Shown here: positions 26,933 to 38,582 of the stretch, in pieces
How positions within the stretch are numbered: position 1 is the first letter of the stretch
How the letters are laid out: every line of letters begins with the position of its first letter
Assembly (NCBI RefSeq): GCF_003852515.1
Contig: NZ_QAJK01000052.1
Span: 52,631 to 116,630 of the forward strand
Direction: 5' to 3'
Source of the DNA: Variovorax sp. KBW07
Lineage (GTDB): Bacteria > Pseudomonadota > Gammaproteobacteria > Burkholderiales > Burkholderiaceae_C
DNA: 64,000 bases
Notes under the pieces: model-generated
Seen by the model: only the letters and a program-made list of their open reading frames with translations
The model's database searches: none
What the model was told of the DNA's origin: nothing
Made by a program: the position numbers and the translations under genes

Positions 26933-28890
26933 CTGGCTTCGGCCGCTGGCGGCGGTTCGCCGTGCACGGCAGCGGCAGGCGCCGGTTCGCGCCTGAAGAC
27001 CCGCACCGGCAACTGGTTGGCCGCGGGGGCCAGGAACCGCGCCACCTCGGGAGACGCGAACTGCTCTTCCAGCCACGCCTTGTCGGCCAGTCCCGCATTG
27101 AAATAGATCCGCAGCAGGCGCAGTGCCTCGTGCCGAAGTGCGCGTGTCAGCGTCTCGTGTTCGACCCGCTGCAGCGCCGGTGCCGCGGCGGGCTCGAAGC
27201 ATGCGCGTGCCAGTGTCTGCAGAAGGGCCTGCGCGAAGCCGAGTTCCGATGGCCAATGCAAGGCATAGAGCTTCGCGATTTCGTGAACGTCTTCGCTGCT
27301 GGCTTTCGGCAGCAGGTAGGCCAGCACCAGTGTGCGCGCGCGCGATGCCAGCACGGCGGCACGGGCCGCGTCGGCGGGCGCGGGCGGCGCGAACGGCCGA
27401 TGCAGCAGTTGCGGAATCACCGCGAAGCGCGCGCCAGCGGCCGCGCTCTTGCACAGCATGTGCAGGTCGTCATGCGACGTGAGCTCCGGATCGTGGCGCA
27501 CGCCGCTGCGCTCAAGGAAACTGCGCCGCACCATGCAGGCCGACAGCAGCAGCGGGCGAGGGCCCAGGTACTCCACGAGGATGTCCTGGTGCCGCTCGGC
27601 AAACTCGAACGGCCCTTCGTGCGTTTCGCACCAGCACCCCACGACGTCGATGTCGGGGCAGGCGGCCATCAGTGCGGCCTGCCGCTGCAGCCGCTCGGGA
27701 GCAGGGATGTCGCCGGCATCGGAGAAGACGATGAAGTCGCCCTGCGCCTGCGCCAACGCAAGGTTGCGCGCCGTCGCGCGATCGCACGCGACGGGCAATG
27801 AAATCAGTTGGGCATTCGCGATGCCCGCCTGGGCGAGCAGCGTGTCGATGCCCGCAAGCCCTGCCGGCGCGACGAGCACCACCTGGAGCGCGGCGTCGCC
27901 TTGCGCCGCCCATGCCTGAAGGGTTTGCGACAGCGCATCTGGCGAGTCCCCCGCCATGAGGCAGACCGTCACGCGGGGCAGGATCGCCGTCGTCACGAAC
28001 CGGTCGGCTTGCTGTGCGCGCCAGCTCAGAAAGCGTTCGATGGCGGGGCCGATCAGCGGAGGCGCGAACGCGCGGCTGAACAGCTCCAGGCCATCGCGCT
28101 CGAGCGCCGCGCGACGGGGCGCGTCGGCGAGCAGCTGTTCGATGGTCTCGATGAGCTTTTCGTAAGGCGCGCCGACCACCGCGTCGCGCACCGAGGCCTC
28201 GATTTCGCTGTCGGGGTAGAGCTCGCAGACCACCGCCTTGCGATGGCGCAGCAATATCGACAGGCGTGGCACTTCGACGATGCGCGACTCTTCCCAGTTG
28301 TGCAGGTTGAGCACGATCTTGGCGCGGCGCATGAAGCCGTTGCGCTCTTCCAGCGACCAGGCGCGCCCGCGATTGACCTCCACGCGCAGTCCGCGCGCCA
28401 TGAGGCCTTCAAGAATGTCGATGCGCCGGCGCGTCAGCGAGCCGAAGAAGACGACGTCGATGTCCTGCTGTGCGTCGGGCAGGATGTCGGCCAGCGGCAA
28501 GATCTCCGCCGCGCCGGGCTCCCAGCCAAGCGCCACGTAGTCCGCGTTGCGGTAGCCCAGTTCGCGGTGCCGCTGGAAATTCGATTTGCTGTACTCCCAG
28601 AGATAACAGCGCTTCAGCACATCGAGGTAGCGATCGTTCCAGGCATGGGTGCCGTGCACCATCGGCTCGAAATTGACGACGATGCAATCGGGGTGGTGCT
28701 GCTCGATGTGCTCCCACGGCACATCCCAGAAGAAGAACAGGATGTTGATTTCGCCCGGCTCGATGTAGCAGGGGGTAAAGCGCGTCGGGTAACCCAGGCT
28801 TTCGGCCGCCAGCCTGAAGGCTTCGACGATGTCGCCGCAGGTCTCGTGCGAGGACAGCGACGTGAAGTTGAGCCGGGGCAGCGTCGTCAT
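26929..28890 (-). CDS. Two-domain glycosyltransferase: CgeB-like N-terminus fused to GT2-like C-terminus
   Basis: This 653 aa protein has an N-terminal region (about 1-290) with DVVFFGSLTRRRIDILEGL and NLHNWEESRIVEVPRLSILL, typical of CgeB/GT-B-like glycosyltransferases. From about 300 it has a second domain with VTVCLMAGDSPDALSQTL, ARNLALAQAQGDFIVFSDAGDI and a later SHDDLHM, which looks like a GT2 fold with the acidic pair altered to DAGD. The start is ATG 28890 or GTG 28896. It converges on the preceding gene, and the two stop codons share one CTAG. The substrate is unknown; the context suggests surface polysaccharide or protein glycosylation. Confidence 0.72.
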   Translation of the reverse strand: MTTLPRLNFTSLSSHETCGDIVEAFRLAAESLGYPTRFTPCYIEPGEINILFFFWDVPWEHIEQHHPDCIVVNFEPMVHGTHAWNDRYLDVLKRCYLWEYSKSNFQRHRELGYRNADYVALGWEPGAAEILPLADILPDAQQDIDVVFFGSLTRRRIDILEGLMARGLRVEVNRGRAWSLEERNGFMRRAKIVLNLHNWEESRIVEVPRLSILLRHRKAVVCELYPDSEIEASVRDAVVGAPYEKLIETIEQLLADAPRRAALERDGLELFSRAFAPPLIGPAIERFLSWRAQQADRFVTTAILPRVTVCLMAGDSPDALSQTLQAWAAQGDAALQVVLVAPAGLAGIDTLLAQAGIANAQLISLPVACDRATARNLALAQAQGDFIVFSDAGDIPAPERLQRQAALMAACPDIDVVGCWCETHEGPFEFAERHQDILVEYLGPRPLLLSACMVRRSFLERSGVRHDPELTSHDDLHMLCKSAAAGARFAVIPQLLHRPFAPPAPADAARAAVLASRARTLVLAYLLPKASSEDVHEIAKLYALHWPSELGFAQALLQTLARACFEPAAAPALQRVEHETLTRALRHEALRLLRIYFNAGLADKAWLEEQFASPEVARFLAPAANQLPVRVFRREPAPAAAVHGEPPPAAEAS

Positions 28891-28950
28891 GTGCACTTCA
28901 GCAATGGGACTGGTGACTTGGGGTGGCCGCTTGAAGGTGAACGGTGTCGG

Positions 28951-29490
28951 TCAGTCGGGGCTGGGCGTTGCGGGTGCCGCTGTCCCCGACCAGAGGCGCT
29001 TGCCGCCTGCATTCAGGTGCTCCAGGTACAGGCGCAGGTCGAACTCGAATCGATGATAGCCGGGCTCCATGTGCGTGCACAGGGCGTAAAAGGCCTTGTC
29101 GTGCTCCCGCTCCTTCATGTGTGCCAACTCGTGCACAACAATCATCCGAAGCCAGTCCAGCGGCACTTCCTTGAACAGGCTGGCCACGCGGATCTCGCGC
29201 TTGGCCTTGAGCTTGCCGCCCTGCACCCGCGAGACCGTGGTGTGCGTGCCCAGCGCATTGCGGATCACGTGCAGCTTGCTGTCGTACATCACCTTGGACA
29301 GCGGATCGGCCTTGCGCATGAAGTCGCTCTTGAGGCCGCTCACGTAGTCGTAGAGCGCACGGTCGGTCTGGATACCGTGCGACCCCTCGGGATAGCGGCC
29401 GACCAGCAGCGCGCCCAGCTTGTCCTCGGCCATCAGCTGGCGGACCTGGTCCAGCAGCGATGCCGGATAGCCCGCCAGGTACTTCATCAT
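28951..29490 (-). CDS. Zinc metallopeptidase, YgjP/M48-like (DUF45)
   Basis: This 179 aa protein has the metal-binding motif VVHELAHMKEREHDKAFY (His120-Glu121-x2-His124, with His130 as the third-ligand candidate), characteristic of YgjP-like / SprT-related peptidases. There is no signal peptide, so it is cytoplasmic. Its ATG overlaps the stop of the Hsp70 gene by 4 bp (ATGA), so the two are translationally coupled. Its target is unknown. Confidence 0.85.
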   Translation of the reverse strand: MMKYLAGYPASLLDQVRQLMAEDKLGALLVGRYPEGSHGIQTDRALYDYVSGLKSDFMRKADPLSKVMYDSKLHVIRNALGTHTTVSRVQGGKLKAKREIRVASLFKEVPLDWLRMIVVHELAHMKEREHDKAFYALCTHMEPGYHRFEFDLRLYLEHLNAGGKRLWSGTAAPATPSPD

Positions 29491-30740
29491 GTCGCGCAGG
29501 CCAGGCCGGTCGCCACGCCGCCGAACAGGTCGCCTTCGACCAGGTTCACGCCCGCGAAGCTCTTGCGAAGCGCGTGCTGGAAAGGCCGCAGCGCCGACGA
29601 GCCACCCGTGAGGTAGATGGCGTCGAGGTCGTTGCTGCGAAGGCCGGCGCGCTTGACGCAGGCATGCGCGCAAGCGATCACGTTCTCCAGCGGCGTTGCC
29701 AGTTGCTGCGCCATGTCGGCCGGCGACAGGGTGGCGACCAGCCCCGCTTCGGCACAGGACAGGTCGATGGTGGTTTCCGCGTCGGTCACCGAGGCATCGA
29801 TCTTGGCCGCTTCCACCGCGCTGGCAATGCGGTGGCCATGGCGCTCCTCGAGCACGGCCATCAGCCGGTCGTGCAGCCGCGTGTCGCTGTAGCTGGTGCG
29901 CAGCTCCTTGGCCTGGCGCACGGCCTTGGCGGCATACAGCCAGTTGATCAAATGCCAGGACGAGAGCTCGAAGAACACCTTGCTCGGCACCTCGCGCCCC
30001 TGCGCGCCGGTGTGGCGAAAGCCGAACTGCGGCATCACGCGCTCCAGGTTCAGGCGCTGGTCGAAATCGGTACCGCCGATGTGCACGCCGCTGGTGGCCA
30101 GCACGTCGTCGCTGCGGTCGTCGCGCGTGGCGCGATCGGGCCCGACACGCACCACGGTGAAGTCGGAAGTGCCGCCGCCGATGTCGACGATGAGCACGAT
30201 CGATTCCTTGGTGATGCGCTGCTCGTAGTCGAAGGCCGCGGCAATCGGCTCCAGCTGGAATGCGATGTCGCGAAAGCCCGCGGCGCGCGCGGCGTGGCGC
30301 AGGCTGTCTTCGGCGCGCTCGTCGCGTTTCGGGTCGTCGTCCACGAAGTGCACGGGGCGCCCGATGACGACGCGTTCAGGCGACTGGCCCAGCTCGCGGC
30401 CGGCGCGCACGGCCAGCTCGCGCAGGAAGCGCGCGATGATGTCCTCGAAGCTCACGAGGCCGTCGTAGATGGCGGTCTTTTCCTGCATCAGCGCACTGCC
30501 CAGCAGGCTCTTGAGCGAGCGCATCAGCCGGCCTTCGGTGCCCGACAGGTACTGGGCGACGGCCTCGCGGCCGAAATGCGTCGTGCGGTCTTCGGAGTTG
30601 AAGAAGATTGCAGTGGGCAGCGTGGTGGCGGCGCCTTCGATGGGCAGCAGGCGGGCCACGCCGTCGACCCGGCAGGCCACGGCGGAATTGGAGGTGCCGA
30701 AGTCGATGCCGATCGTCGGCAGCGACGACGGTGACAACAC
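29487..30740 (-). CDS. Hsp70 family protein, YegD-like
   Basis: This 417 aa actin-fold ATPase is related to DnaK but lacks the DnaK substrate-binding and lid regions. Visible motifs are GIDFGTSNSAVA (phosphate 1), VDIGGGTSDFTVV (phosphate 2), and LTGGSSALRPF (adenosine). This matches YegD-type Hsp70 proteins. The start is GTG 30740 or TTG 30746; the latter overlaps the lysS end. It is sandwiched between lysS and the YgjP-like peptidase. Confidence 0.88.
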   Translation of the reverse strand: MLSPSSLPTIGIDFGTSNSAVACRVDGVARLLPIEGAATTLPTAIFFNSEDRTTHFGREAVAQYLSGTEGRLMRSLKSLLGSALMQEKTAIYDGLVSFEDIIARFLRELAVRAGRELGQSPERVVIGRPVHFVDDDPKRDERAEDSLRHAARAAGFRDIAFQLEPIAAAFDYEQRITKESIVLIVDIGGGTSDFTVVRVGPDRATRDDRSDDVLATSGVHIGGTDFDQRLNLERVMPQFGFRHTGAQGREVPSKVFFELSSWHLINWLYAAKAVRQAKELRTSYSDTRLHDRLMAVLEERHGHRIASAVEAAKIDASVTDAETTIDLSCAEAGLVATLSPADMAQQLATPLENVIACAHACVKRAGLRSNDLDAIYLTGGSSALRPFQHALRKSFAGVNLVEGDLFGGVATGLACAT

Positions 30741-30742
30741 GC

Positions 30743-32290
<1,548 letters not shown>

Positions 32291-32415
32291 GGGAGGCGGG
32301 TGGCGCGCAACCGGGAGCGTGCGCGGGGCTGGCATTTTAGCCCATGGCCCTTTGAATAAGACCGGCCCCTAGTGCCCGTCAATCCTGCGCAATGCGCTAT
32401 GAAAAGCGTAGCGAC

Positions 32416-33039
32416 CTATTCAGTGATGCCCGTGCGTGCGAGCAGATCGCTGACCAGCTCGAGCCGCATCAGCGGGCTGTCGAGCTCCATCAGCCGTTGC
32501 CGCAGCTCGAGTTGCATCGGCACCAGCTCGCACCAGCGGTTGGCCACCCAGCCGCAGTCGTTGAAGCGGTAGGGCGCGCCGATGGGCAGCCGAACCGACT
32601 CGCCTTGCGCGCCGCGCCGCTCTTCGAGCGTGCCGACCAGGCGCCGCAGTGCCGTCGCCGTGTGCTGCAGATCGTCTGGGATCTCGAGCGCGACGTCGTC
32701 CGGGACAAGCTCCACATCGCCGATCCACAGGCCGTGCTTCTGCAGCTCGGTGCGGCGGATGCGAAAGCGCTGCGTGCCGAGGCACTCGATCTGCAGCAGG
32801 CCGCTTTGCGGCGAATCGAATTCGCGGATCGCGGCCAGCGTGCCGATGCCGGCAAAGCTCTCGGCATCGGCGCCGGCCTTGCGCACCTCGCTGCCGCTGG
32901 TGAGGCTGACCACGCCGAAAGGCGCGTCGGCCTTGCGGCACTTGCCGATCATGTCGAGGTAGCGGACCTCGAAGATGCGCAATGGCAGCAGGCCATCGGG
33001 AAACAGGACGGTGCCGAGCGGAAAAAGAGGAATGAGCAC
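32416..33039 (-). CDS. LON N-terminal (substrate-binding) domain protein
   Basis: This 207 aa protein starts LIPLFPLGTVLFPDGLLPLRIFEVRYLDM, the typical start of the PUA-like Lon substrate-binding domain. It lacks the AAA and protease domains. Such stand-alone proteins are common in betaproteobacteria, and their role is undefined. It lies 31 bp downstream of the GT2 gene and upstream of lysS on the same strand. Confidence 0.88.
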   Translation of the reverse strand: MLIPLFPLGTVLFPDGLLPLRIFEVRYLDMIGKCRKADAPFGVVSLTSGSEVRKAGADAESFAGIGTLAAIREFDSPQSGLLQIECLGTQRFRIRRTELQKHGLWIGDVELVPDDVALEIPDDLQHTATALRRLVGTLEERRGAQGESVRLPIGAPYRFNDCGWVANRWCELVPMQLELRQRLMELDSPLMRLELVSDLLARTGITE

Positions 33040-33070
33040 GTGAAGAAGGGGCGGGGCCAGGGCGCCGAAG

Positions 33071-34036
33071 TCAGCGGGATTGAAAGATCAGGTCAAGAAC
33101 CGTTGCGTGTTCCGGACGCAGTATGCCGAGCGCTTCAAAGCCCTGTCGCGCGCCGTTGAGAAGATTCAGGATCGACTGCTGGCAGCCGCTGGCGCTTTGC
33201 CCCCAGCGAGTGTCGATTTCCGACAGCGCGCTGCGGGCCGCGTGGTGAAGGCCGACCATGTGGGCCAGCGTCTGGGGCATGTCTTGCGGGCGCCGGTACA
33301 GCGTCAGCAGGTGCTCGCATTCGTGGCCTCGCAGGCGTGGAAACAGCAGCGGCAGGAAGCGCCGGTAGATGCGGTCTTTCGAGGCGTAGAGCCGGTCCAG
33401 CCGCAGCGTGCGCGAGGTCATGTTTTCGTGGATGCGGTAGCGCGTCAGGGGCTCGGGCAGGTTCGCGAACGATGCGCCGTGCAGCATGCAGTCCATCCAG
33501 AAGCCCAGGTCGTCGACGACGTAGAGATTGGGGTCGAACTGCAGCGCGTGGGCCCGGTAGAAGTCCAGCCGCCCCAGCGTGCTCTGGTTCGCAAGGTAGT
33601 TGGCGCCTTCCACCATGCGCGCCTTGATCATCGCGTCGTCGGGCGGCAGGCCGGTGATGCCCGCCTGGTCGTGAAAGTGCTCGAGCTGGCTGCCGACGAC
33701 CGTGACCGACGGGTTCTTCTCCAAAAAGTCGACCTGCTTCTCGAAGCGCGTCGGCAGGGCGCAGTCGTCGTGGTCCACGCGCGCCAGGTACTTGCCCTTC
33801 GCCATGGCCATGGCGATGTTCATGTTGGTCGGCAGGCCGACATTGAACGCGTTGCGGTGCCGCCGGATGCGCGGATCATCGAAGGCGGCCAGGCGCTCCC
33901 AGGTGCCGTCCGAGCTCGCGTCGTCCATGATCAGCAACTCGAAATCGGTGAAGCTTTGCGCCAGCAGCGAGTGGAGCGTTTCGACAACGAAGTCGCCACT
34001 GTTGAACGTGGGAAGCACGACGCTGAGCAAAGGCAT
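33071..34036 (-). CDS. Glycosyltransferase family 2 protein
   Basis: This 321 aa cytoplasmic GT-A enzyme has VVLPTFNSGDFVVETLHSLLAQ, the nucleotide-binding IMDDASSDGTWE and the DxD-type VDHDD (Asp88-Asp91). It probably transfers a sugar to a lipid-linked or surface glycan; the donor and acceptor are unknown. Met at 34036 matches the family N-terminus; the 27-codon upstream extension is not conserved in type. It is divergent from the YggT gene, 87 bp away. Confidence 0.88.
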   Translation of the reverse strand: MPLLSVVLPTFNSGDFVVETLHSLLAQSFTDFELLIMDDASSDGTWERLAAFDDPRIRRHRNAFNVGLPTNMNIAMAMAKGKYLARVDHDDCALPTRFEKQVDFLEKNPSVTVVGSQLEHFHDQAGITGLPPDDAMIKARMVEGANYLANQSTLGRLDFYRAHALQFDPNLYVVDDLGFWMDCMLHGASFANLPEPLTRYRIHENMTSRTLRLDRLYASKDRIYRRFLPLLFPRLRGHECEHLLTLYRRPQDMPQTLAHMVGLHHAARSALSEIDTRWGQSASGCQQSILNLLNGARQGFEALGILRPEHATVLDLIFQSR

Positions 34037-34123
34037 GGAGTTCCGAAGGGCAGTGTGGGCGGTGCGCAGGCTTGTGGTCCAGAATTGGAGCCATCGCGCT
34101 CGCGCGCCTCTCTCCAATCCGAC

Positions 34124-34684
34124 ATGTTGTACCAGATACCCTCGTTCCTACTCGACGTGATCGTCGGCCTGCTCGGCGGCGCCTGCCTGCTGCGGCTGTA
34201 CATGCAATACCACCGCGTGCCCTTCGGCAATCCGCTCGGCCGCTTCGTGTTCGCGATCACCGACTGGATCGTCTTGCCGCTGCGGCGCATCGTGCCGTCG
34301 GTCAAGCGCTGGGACCTGGCGAGCCTGATCGCGGCGTGGCTGCTGGTGCTCGCCAAGTTCCTGCTGCTGTGGCTGCTGATCGGCAACCTGGGGCGCATCG
34401 CGACCTTGCCACTGGTGTCGCTGGTGGGCCTGCTCCAGCTCGCGGTGTCGGGCCTGACGGCGCTGCTGGTGGTCTATGCGGTGCTGTCGTGGGTGCCGGG
34501 CGCATCGCCGATACTGCTCGACCTGATCTCGCGCCTGGCCGAACCGCTGGTGCGGCCGTTTCGCCGCTTCATTCCGTTGATCGGTGGCGTCGACCTGTCG
34601 CCGCTGGCAGCCATCGTGGTGCTGCAGGTGATTGCGATCGTGCTGGGCAACCTGCTGGTGTTTGCCTATCAACTGACTTTCTGA
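34124..34684 (+). CDS. YggT family integral membrane protein
   Basis: This 186 aa protein has four to five hydrophobic helices and two YggT repeats, each with the pattern F-x-IT-D-I-V-PLRRIVP or LAEPLVRPFRRFIP. YggT proteins are poorly characterised and are linked to osmotic/ionic stress and division in some bacteria. It is followed by a strong bidirectional terminator. Confidence 0.9.
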   Translation: MLYQIPSFLLDVIVGLLGGACLLRLYMQYHRVPFGNPLGRFVFAITDWIVLPLRRIVPSVKRWDLASLIAAWLLVLAKFLLLWLLIGNLGRIATLPLVSLVGLLQLAVSGLTALLVVYAVLSWVPGASPILLDLISRLAEPLVRPFRRFIPLIGGVDLSPLAAIVVLQVIAIVLGNLLVFAYQLTF

Positions 34685-34702
34685 GTCAGCCCACGCAAAC
34701 AA

Positions 34703-34735
34703 AAAGGGCCCGGGTGCATCGCACCCGGGCCCTTT
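34703..34735. terminator. Bidirectional intrinsic terminator between yggT and accD
   Basis: A perfect 15 bp stem (AAAGGGCCCGGGTGC / GCACCCGGGCCCTTT) with a 3 nt loop is flanked by A residues on the left and T residues on the right. It can serve yggT (+) and accD (-). Confidence 0.9.
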
Positions 34736-34756
34736 GCCTTGTTTGGCTGGTCTTGT

Positions 34757-35629
34757 TCAGCTGACCGCGTCGGCCGGCTGGCGCAGCAGCATCGCGAGCG
34801 TGCTGGCGATGGTCTTGCGCAGTTCGCGGCGGTCGCTGATGAAGTCGATGGCGCCCTTGGTCTGCAGGAACTCGGCACGCTGGAAGCCTTCGGGCAGCGT
34901 CACGCGCACGGTCGACTCGATCACGCGCGGGCCGGCAAAGCCGATCAGCGCCTTGGGTTCGGCAATGACCACATCGCCCACGAAAGCGAAGCCGGCGCTC
35001 ACGCCGCCCATGGTCGGGTCGGTCAGCACGCTGATGTAGGGCAGGCCCTTCTTCGCGAGGCGCGTGAGCGCGGCGTTGGTCTTGGCCATTTGCATCAGCG
35101 AGAGCAGGCCTTCCTGCATGCGCGCGCCGCCGGTGGCGGTGAAGCAGATGAAGGGCACCTTCTGCTCGATGGCTGTCTCGACGCCGCGCACGAAGCGCTC
35201 GCCGACCACGCTGCCCATGCTGCCGCCCATGAATTCGAACTCGAAGCAGGCCACGACCACACTGATGCTGTGGACAGAGCCGCCCAGCACGACCAGTGCG
35301 TCGGTCTCGCCGGTGTTTTCGAGCGCTTCTTTCAGCCGCTCGGGGTACTTGCGGCTGTCCTTGAATTTCAGGGCGTCGACCGGCAGCACTTCCTGGCCGA
35401 CTTCGTAGCGTCCCTCGGCATCGAGGAAGGCGTCGAGCCGCGCGCGGGCGCCGATGCGGTGGTGGTGGCTGCAGCTGGGGCAGACGTTCTGGTTGTGCTC
35501 GAGGTCGGTCTTGTAGAGCACCGTCTCGCAGGCAGGGCATTTGATCCACAGGCCCTCGGGCACCTGGCGGCGCTCGGCAGGGTCGGTTTGTGCGATCTTG
35601 GCGGGTAGCAGTTTTTCAAGCCAGCTCAT
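34757..35629 (-). CDS. accD: Acetyl-CoA carboxylase, carboxyltransferase beta subunit
   Basis: AccD with AccA transfers carboxyl from carboxybiotin to acetyl-CoA to make malonyl-CoA. The 290 aa protein has the N-terminal zinc ribbon Cys31-x2-Cys34...Cys50-x2-Cys53, then the crotonase-like domain ([21 protein letters not shown]). It is the last gene of the leu-asd-fimV-trp-accD run; folC, usual after accD, is absent here. Confidence 0.96.
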   Translation of the reverse strand: MSWLEKLLPAKIAQTDPAERRQVPEGLWIKCPACETVLYKTDLEHNQNVCPSCSHHHRIGARARLDAFLDAEGRYEVGQEVLPVDALKFKDSRKYPERLKEALENTGETDALVVLGGSVHSISVVVACFEFEFMGGSMGSVVGERFVRGVETAIEQKVPFICFTATGGARMQEGLLSLMQMAKTNAALTRLAKKGLPYISVLTDPTMGGVSAGFAFVGDVVIAEPKALIGFAGPRVIESTVRVTLPEGFQRAEFLQTKGAIDFISDRRELRKTIASTLAMLLRQPADAVS

Positions 35630-35644
35630 AGGACTCCGGAATTA

Positions 35645-35690
35645 GCTCCCCTGTCCCGCGGGCGGGACAGGGGCTGGGGTGAGGGCAAGC
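35645..35690. repeat. REP-like palindromic element between accD and trpA
   Basis: CCCCTGTCCCGC/GGCGGGACAGGGG forms a perfect hairpin flanked by CTGGGGTGAGGG. This has the same organisation as widespread REP-type elements (a G/C-rich palindrome followed by GGTTGGGGTGAGGG-like sequence). It lies in the short gap between two genes on the same strand. Confidence 0.6.
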
Positions 35691-35694
35691 CAGA

Positions 35695-36540
35695 TTATCG
35701 GCCAGCCGCATTCTTGGGGGTAGCCGCCGGCAGGGCGTCCAGCGCTTCGCGGATTCCGGCGAGGAATTCGCGCACCGCCGGCACCACCTTGTCGCGTGGC
35801 TGGTCTTCGATGAGCTGGATGATCTTCGTGCCGATGACGACCGCATCGGCGGCCGAACCGACCGCCTGCGCCGTGCGCGCGTCGCGGATGCCGAAGCCCA
35901 CGCCGACCGGGATGCTCACGTGCTGGCGGATGCGCGGGATCATCTGGCCCACCGCCTCGGTGTCGAGGTGGCCGGCGCCCGTCACGCCCTTCAGCGAGAC
36001 GTAGTACACGTAGCCGGTGGCCACGCGCGCGACCTGGGCCATGCGCTCGTTGGTGCTGGTGGGGGCCAGCAGGAAGATCAGGTCGATGCCGGCGGCCTTC
36101 AGGTCCGCGGCAAAGTCTTCGCACTCCTCGGGCGGGTAGTCGACCACCAGGATGCCGTCGACGCCGGCGGCCGCCGCATCGCGGATGAAGGCCTTCTTGC
36201 CATGCACGAGGTCGTAGCGCTCGACCGGGTTGGCATAGCCCATCAGCACCACGGGCGTGGTCGCGTCCTTCTGGCGGAACGCCGCCACGATGGCGAGCAC
36301 CTGCTTCATGCCGATACCCAGCGCCAGCGCGGCTTCGCCGGCCTTCTGGATCACGGGGCCGTCGGCCATGGGGTCGGAGAACGGCACGCCCAGCTCGATC
36401 ACGTCGGCGCCTGCCTCGACCATGCCGTGCATCAGCTCCGGCGTGATGTCGGCGAAGGGGAAGCCGGCGGTAACGTAGGGAATCAGCGCCTTGCGGCCCT
36501 GCGACTGGAGCGTGCTGAAGGTGGCGGCAATGCGGCTCAT
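35695..36540 (-). CDS. trpA: Tryptophan synthase alpha subunit
   Basis: TrpA cleaves indole-3-glycerol phosphate to indole. The 281 aa TIM barrel has PYVTAGFP, the catalytic Glu in [17 protein letters not shown], the catalytic Asp in [13 protein letters not shown], and GVGFGIRD. The start overlaps the trpB stop by one base, so the subunits are coupled. Confidence 0.96.
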   Translation of the reverse strand: MSRIAATFSTLQSQGRKALIPYVTAGFPFADITPELMHGMVEAGADVIELGVPFSDPMADGPVIQKAGEAALALGIGMKQVLAIVAAFRQKDATTPVVLMGYANPVERYDLVHGKKAFIRDAAAAGVDGILVVDYPPEECEDFAADLKAAGIDLIFLLAPTSTNERMAQVARVATGYVYYVSLKGVTGAGHLDTEAVGQMIPRIRQHVSIPVGVGFGIRDARTAQAVGSAADAVVIGTKIIQLIEDQPRDKVVPAVREFLAGIREALDALPAATPKNAAGR

Positions 36541-37826
36541 CACTTGCCTCCCTTCACGCTCAGGCCGCGCATCGAGGGGCGGTCGTAGAAATCGACGCCC
36601 GACAGGTCGGCCACGGTGCCGATGTCCTTGTCGCCTCGGCCGGAGAGATTCACCAGGATCGATTGGTCGGGGCGCATGGTCTTTGCGAGTTTCATGGCGT
36701 AGGCCACGGCGTGGCTGGATTCGAGCGCTGGAATGATGCCCTCCGTCCGGCACAGGTAGTGGAAGGCTTCGAGCGCTTCCATGTCGGTAATGCTCACGTA
36801 TTCGGCGCGGCCGATGTCCGCCAGGTAGGCGTGCTCGGGGCCGACGCCCGGGTAGTCGAGGCCGGCGCTGATGCTGTGCGTTTCGGTGATCTGGCCGTCT
36901 TCGTTCTGCAGCAGGTAGGTGCGGTTGCCGTGCAGCACGCCCGGGCTGCCGCGCAGGATCGAGGCCGCGTGCTTGCCGCTGTCCAGGCCTTCGCCCGCTG
37001 CCTCCACGCCGATGAGACGCGTGTTGGCGAACGGAATGTAGGGGTGGAAGATGCCGATCGCATTGCTGCCGCCGCCCACGCAGGCGACCACCACGTCGGG
37101 CTGCTTGCCCTCGGCTTCGCCGGTGATGCCGTCGGCCGCGAGCATGGCCGGCATCTGGTCGATGCACTCGGTGCCGATCACGCTCTGGAAGTCGCGCACC
37201 ATGGTCGGGTAGGGGTGCGGGCCGGCCACGGTGCCGATGATGTAGAAGGTGTTCTCGACGTTCGTGACCCAGTCGCGCATGGCCTCGTTGAGCGCGTCTT
37301 TCAGCGTCTTGCTGCCCGACTCGACCGGCACCACGGTGGCGCCCAGCAGGTTCATGCGGTAGACGTTCGGGCTCTGGCGCTTCACGTCCTGGCTGCCCAT
37401 GTAGACCACGCATTCGAGGCCGTAGCGTGCGCAGATGGTGGCGGTGGCCACGCCGTGCTGGCCGGCGCCGGTCTCGGCAATGATGCGGGGCTTGCCCATG
37501 CGGCGAGCGAGCATCGCCTGGCCGATCACGTTGTTGATCTTGTGGGCGCCGGTGTGGTTCAGGTCTTCGCGCTTCAGGTAGATCTGCGCGCCGCCCATTT
37601 CGCGGCTGGTGCGCGCGGCGTGGTAGATCGGCGAGGGGCGGCCGACGAAGTGCTTCAGCTCGTAGTTGAATTCGGCGAGGAAGGCCGGATCGTTCTTGAA
37701 CTTGGCGTATGCGTCGCGCAGCTCGTTGATCGCGTGGGTGAGCGTTTCGCTCGCGAAGGTGCCGCCGTAGTTGCCGAAGTGGCCGGTGGCGTCGGGTTGC
37801 TGATAGTCCTGGAAATTGCTTTGCAT
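36540..37826 (-). CDS. trpB: Tryptophan synthase beta subunit
   Basis: TrpB joins indole and serine in a PLP-dependent reaction. The 428 aa protein has the PLP lysine Lys96 in [20 protein letters not shown], and the phosphate-binding GGGSNAIG. It extends about 25 residues beyond typical E. coli TrpB length (397). It overlaps trpA and lies 48 bp downstream of trpF. Confidence 0.97.
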   Translation of the reverse strand: MQSNFQDYQQPDATGHFGNYGGTFASETLTHAINELRDAYAKFKNDPAFLAEFNYELKHFVGRPSPIYHAARTSREMGGAQIYLKREDLNHTGAHKINNVIGQAMLARRMGKPRIIAETGAGQHGVATATICARYGLECVVYMGSQDVKRQSPNVYRMNLLGATVVPVESGSKTLKDALNEAMRDWVTNVENTFYIIGTVAGPHPYPTMVRDFQSVIGTECIDQMPAMLAADGITGEAEGKQPDVVVACVGGGSNAIGIFHPYIPFANTRLIGVEAAGEGLDSGKHAASILRGSPGVLHGNRTYLLQNEDGQITETHSISAGLDYPGVGPEHAYLADIGRAEYVSITDMEALEAFHYLCRTEGIIPALESSHAVAYAMKLAKTMRPDQSILVNLSGRGDKDIGTVADLSGVDFYDRPSMRGLSVKGGK

Positions 37827-37874
37827 GGTTCTCGATCGTTGGGCCGCGGCCCGAATGACGATCGGGTGCGGCGG

Positions 37875-38582
37875 CTAACTGGAGAAGGACGTGTCGGCGG
37901 CTCTTGCGGCGGCGACGAATTGCCGGATTTTTCCGGCGTCCTTCAGGCCCTTGTTCCCCGGGCCGTCGATTTCGACGCCCGAGCTCACATCAACGGACAG
38001 CGTCTTGCAGCGCGTCCGCAGGATGCGAATGCCATCGCTCACGTTTGCAGGTGTGAGCCCACCACTCAAGACGAGGTGAGCGTCGACGGCGGGTGGAAGA
38101 AGTGACCAATCGAAAGCCTTGCCGCCACCGCCATAACCTTCGACATGCGCGTCGAGCAGGATGGCCTGGGCGTGGGAGTAATCGGACGCGTATTTTACGA
38201 GGTCGAAGCCGGCGCCGGCAGCCCCCAGCGGAATACGCGCGGCGCGCATGTAGCGAAAGCGCCCCGGGCCGGTGGCTTCCTCGCACTGTTCGGGCGTTTC
38301 CTCGCCGTGGAACTGGGCGATGGCGCCCTTCACGCGTGCGAGCGACGCTATGACTTTGGGAGCATCCTCGTTCACGAACAGCAGCACGGGCGTGATGAAC
38401 GGGGGCAGGCGCGAGGCCAGTTCGGCGGCGCGCTCGGCCGTTACCGCGCGAGGGCTTTGCGCGTAGAGCACGAAGCCGATGGCGTCGGCGCCGGCTTCGA
38501 CGGCCGCGTCCACGTCGGCCTCACGCGTCAGGCCACAGATCTTGATGCGGGTGCGGGGTGCGGTGGCTGCTGCAGCTGTCAT
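37875..38582 (-). CDS. trpF: Phosphoribosylanthranilate isomerase
   Basis: TrpF performs the Amadori rearrangement in tryptophan synthesis. The 235 aa barrel has [12 protein letters not shown] (catalytic Cys), the catalytic-Asp strand [20 protein letters not shown], and [10 protein letters not shown]. The start overlaps the truA stop by 4 bp. trpF, trpB and trpA are clustered, whereas trpE, trpG, trpD and trpC are elsewhere, as in other Burkholderiales. Confidence 0.95.
   Translation of the reverse strand: MTAAAATAPRTRIKICGLTREADVDAAVEAGADAIGFVLYAQSPRAVTAERAAELASRLPPFITPVLLFVNEDAPKVIASLARVKGAIAQFHGEETPEQCEEATGPGRFRYMRAARIPLGAAGAGFDLVKYASDYSHAQAILLDAHVEGYGGGGKAFDWSLLPPAVDAHLVLSGGLTPANVSDGIRILRTRCKTLSVDVSSGVEIDGPGNKGLKDAGKIRQFVAAARAADTSFSS

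Noticed and set aside
33080-34123. Upstream extension of the yggT frame
   Set aside because: The 348-codon extension lies entirely opposite the glycosyltransferase gene. The YggT family begins at the ATG at 34124.
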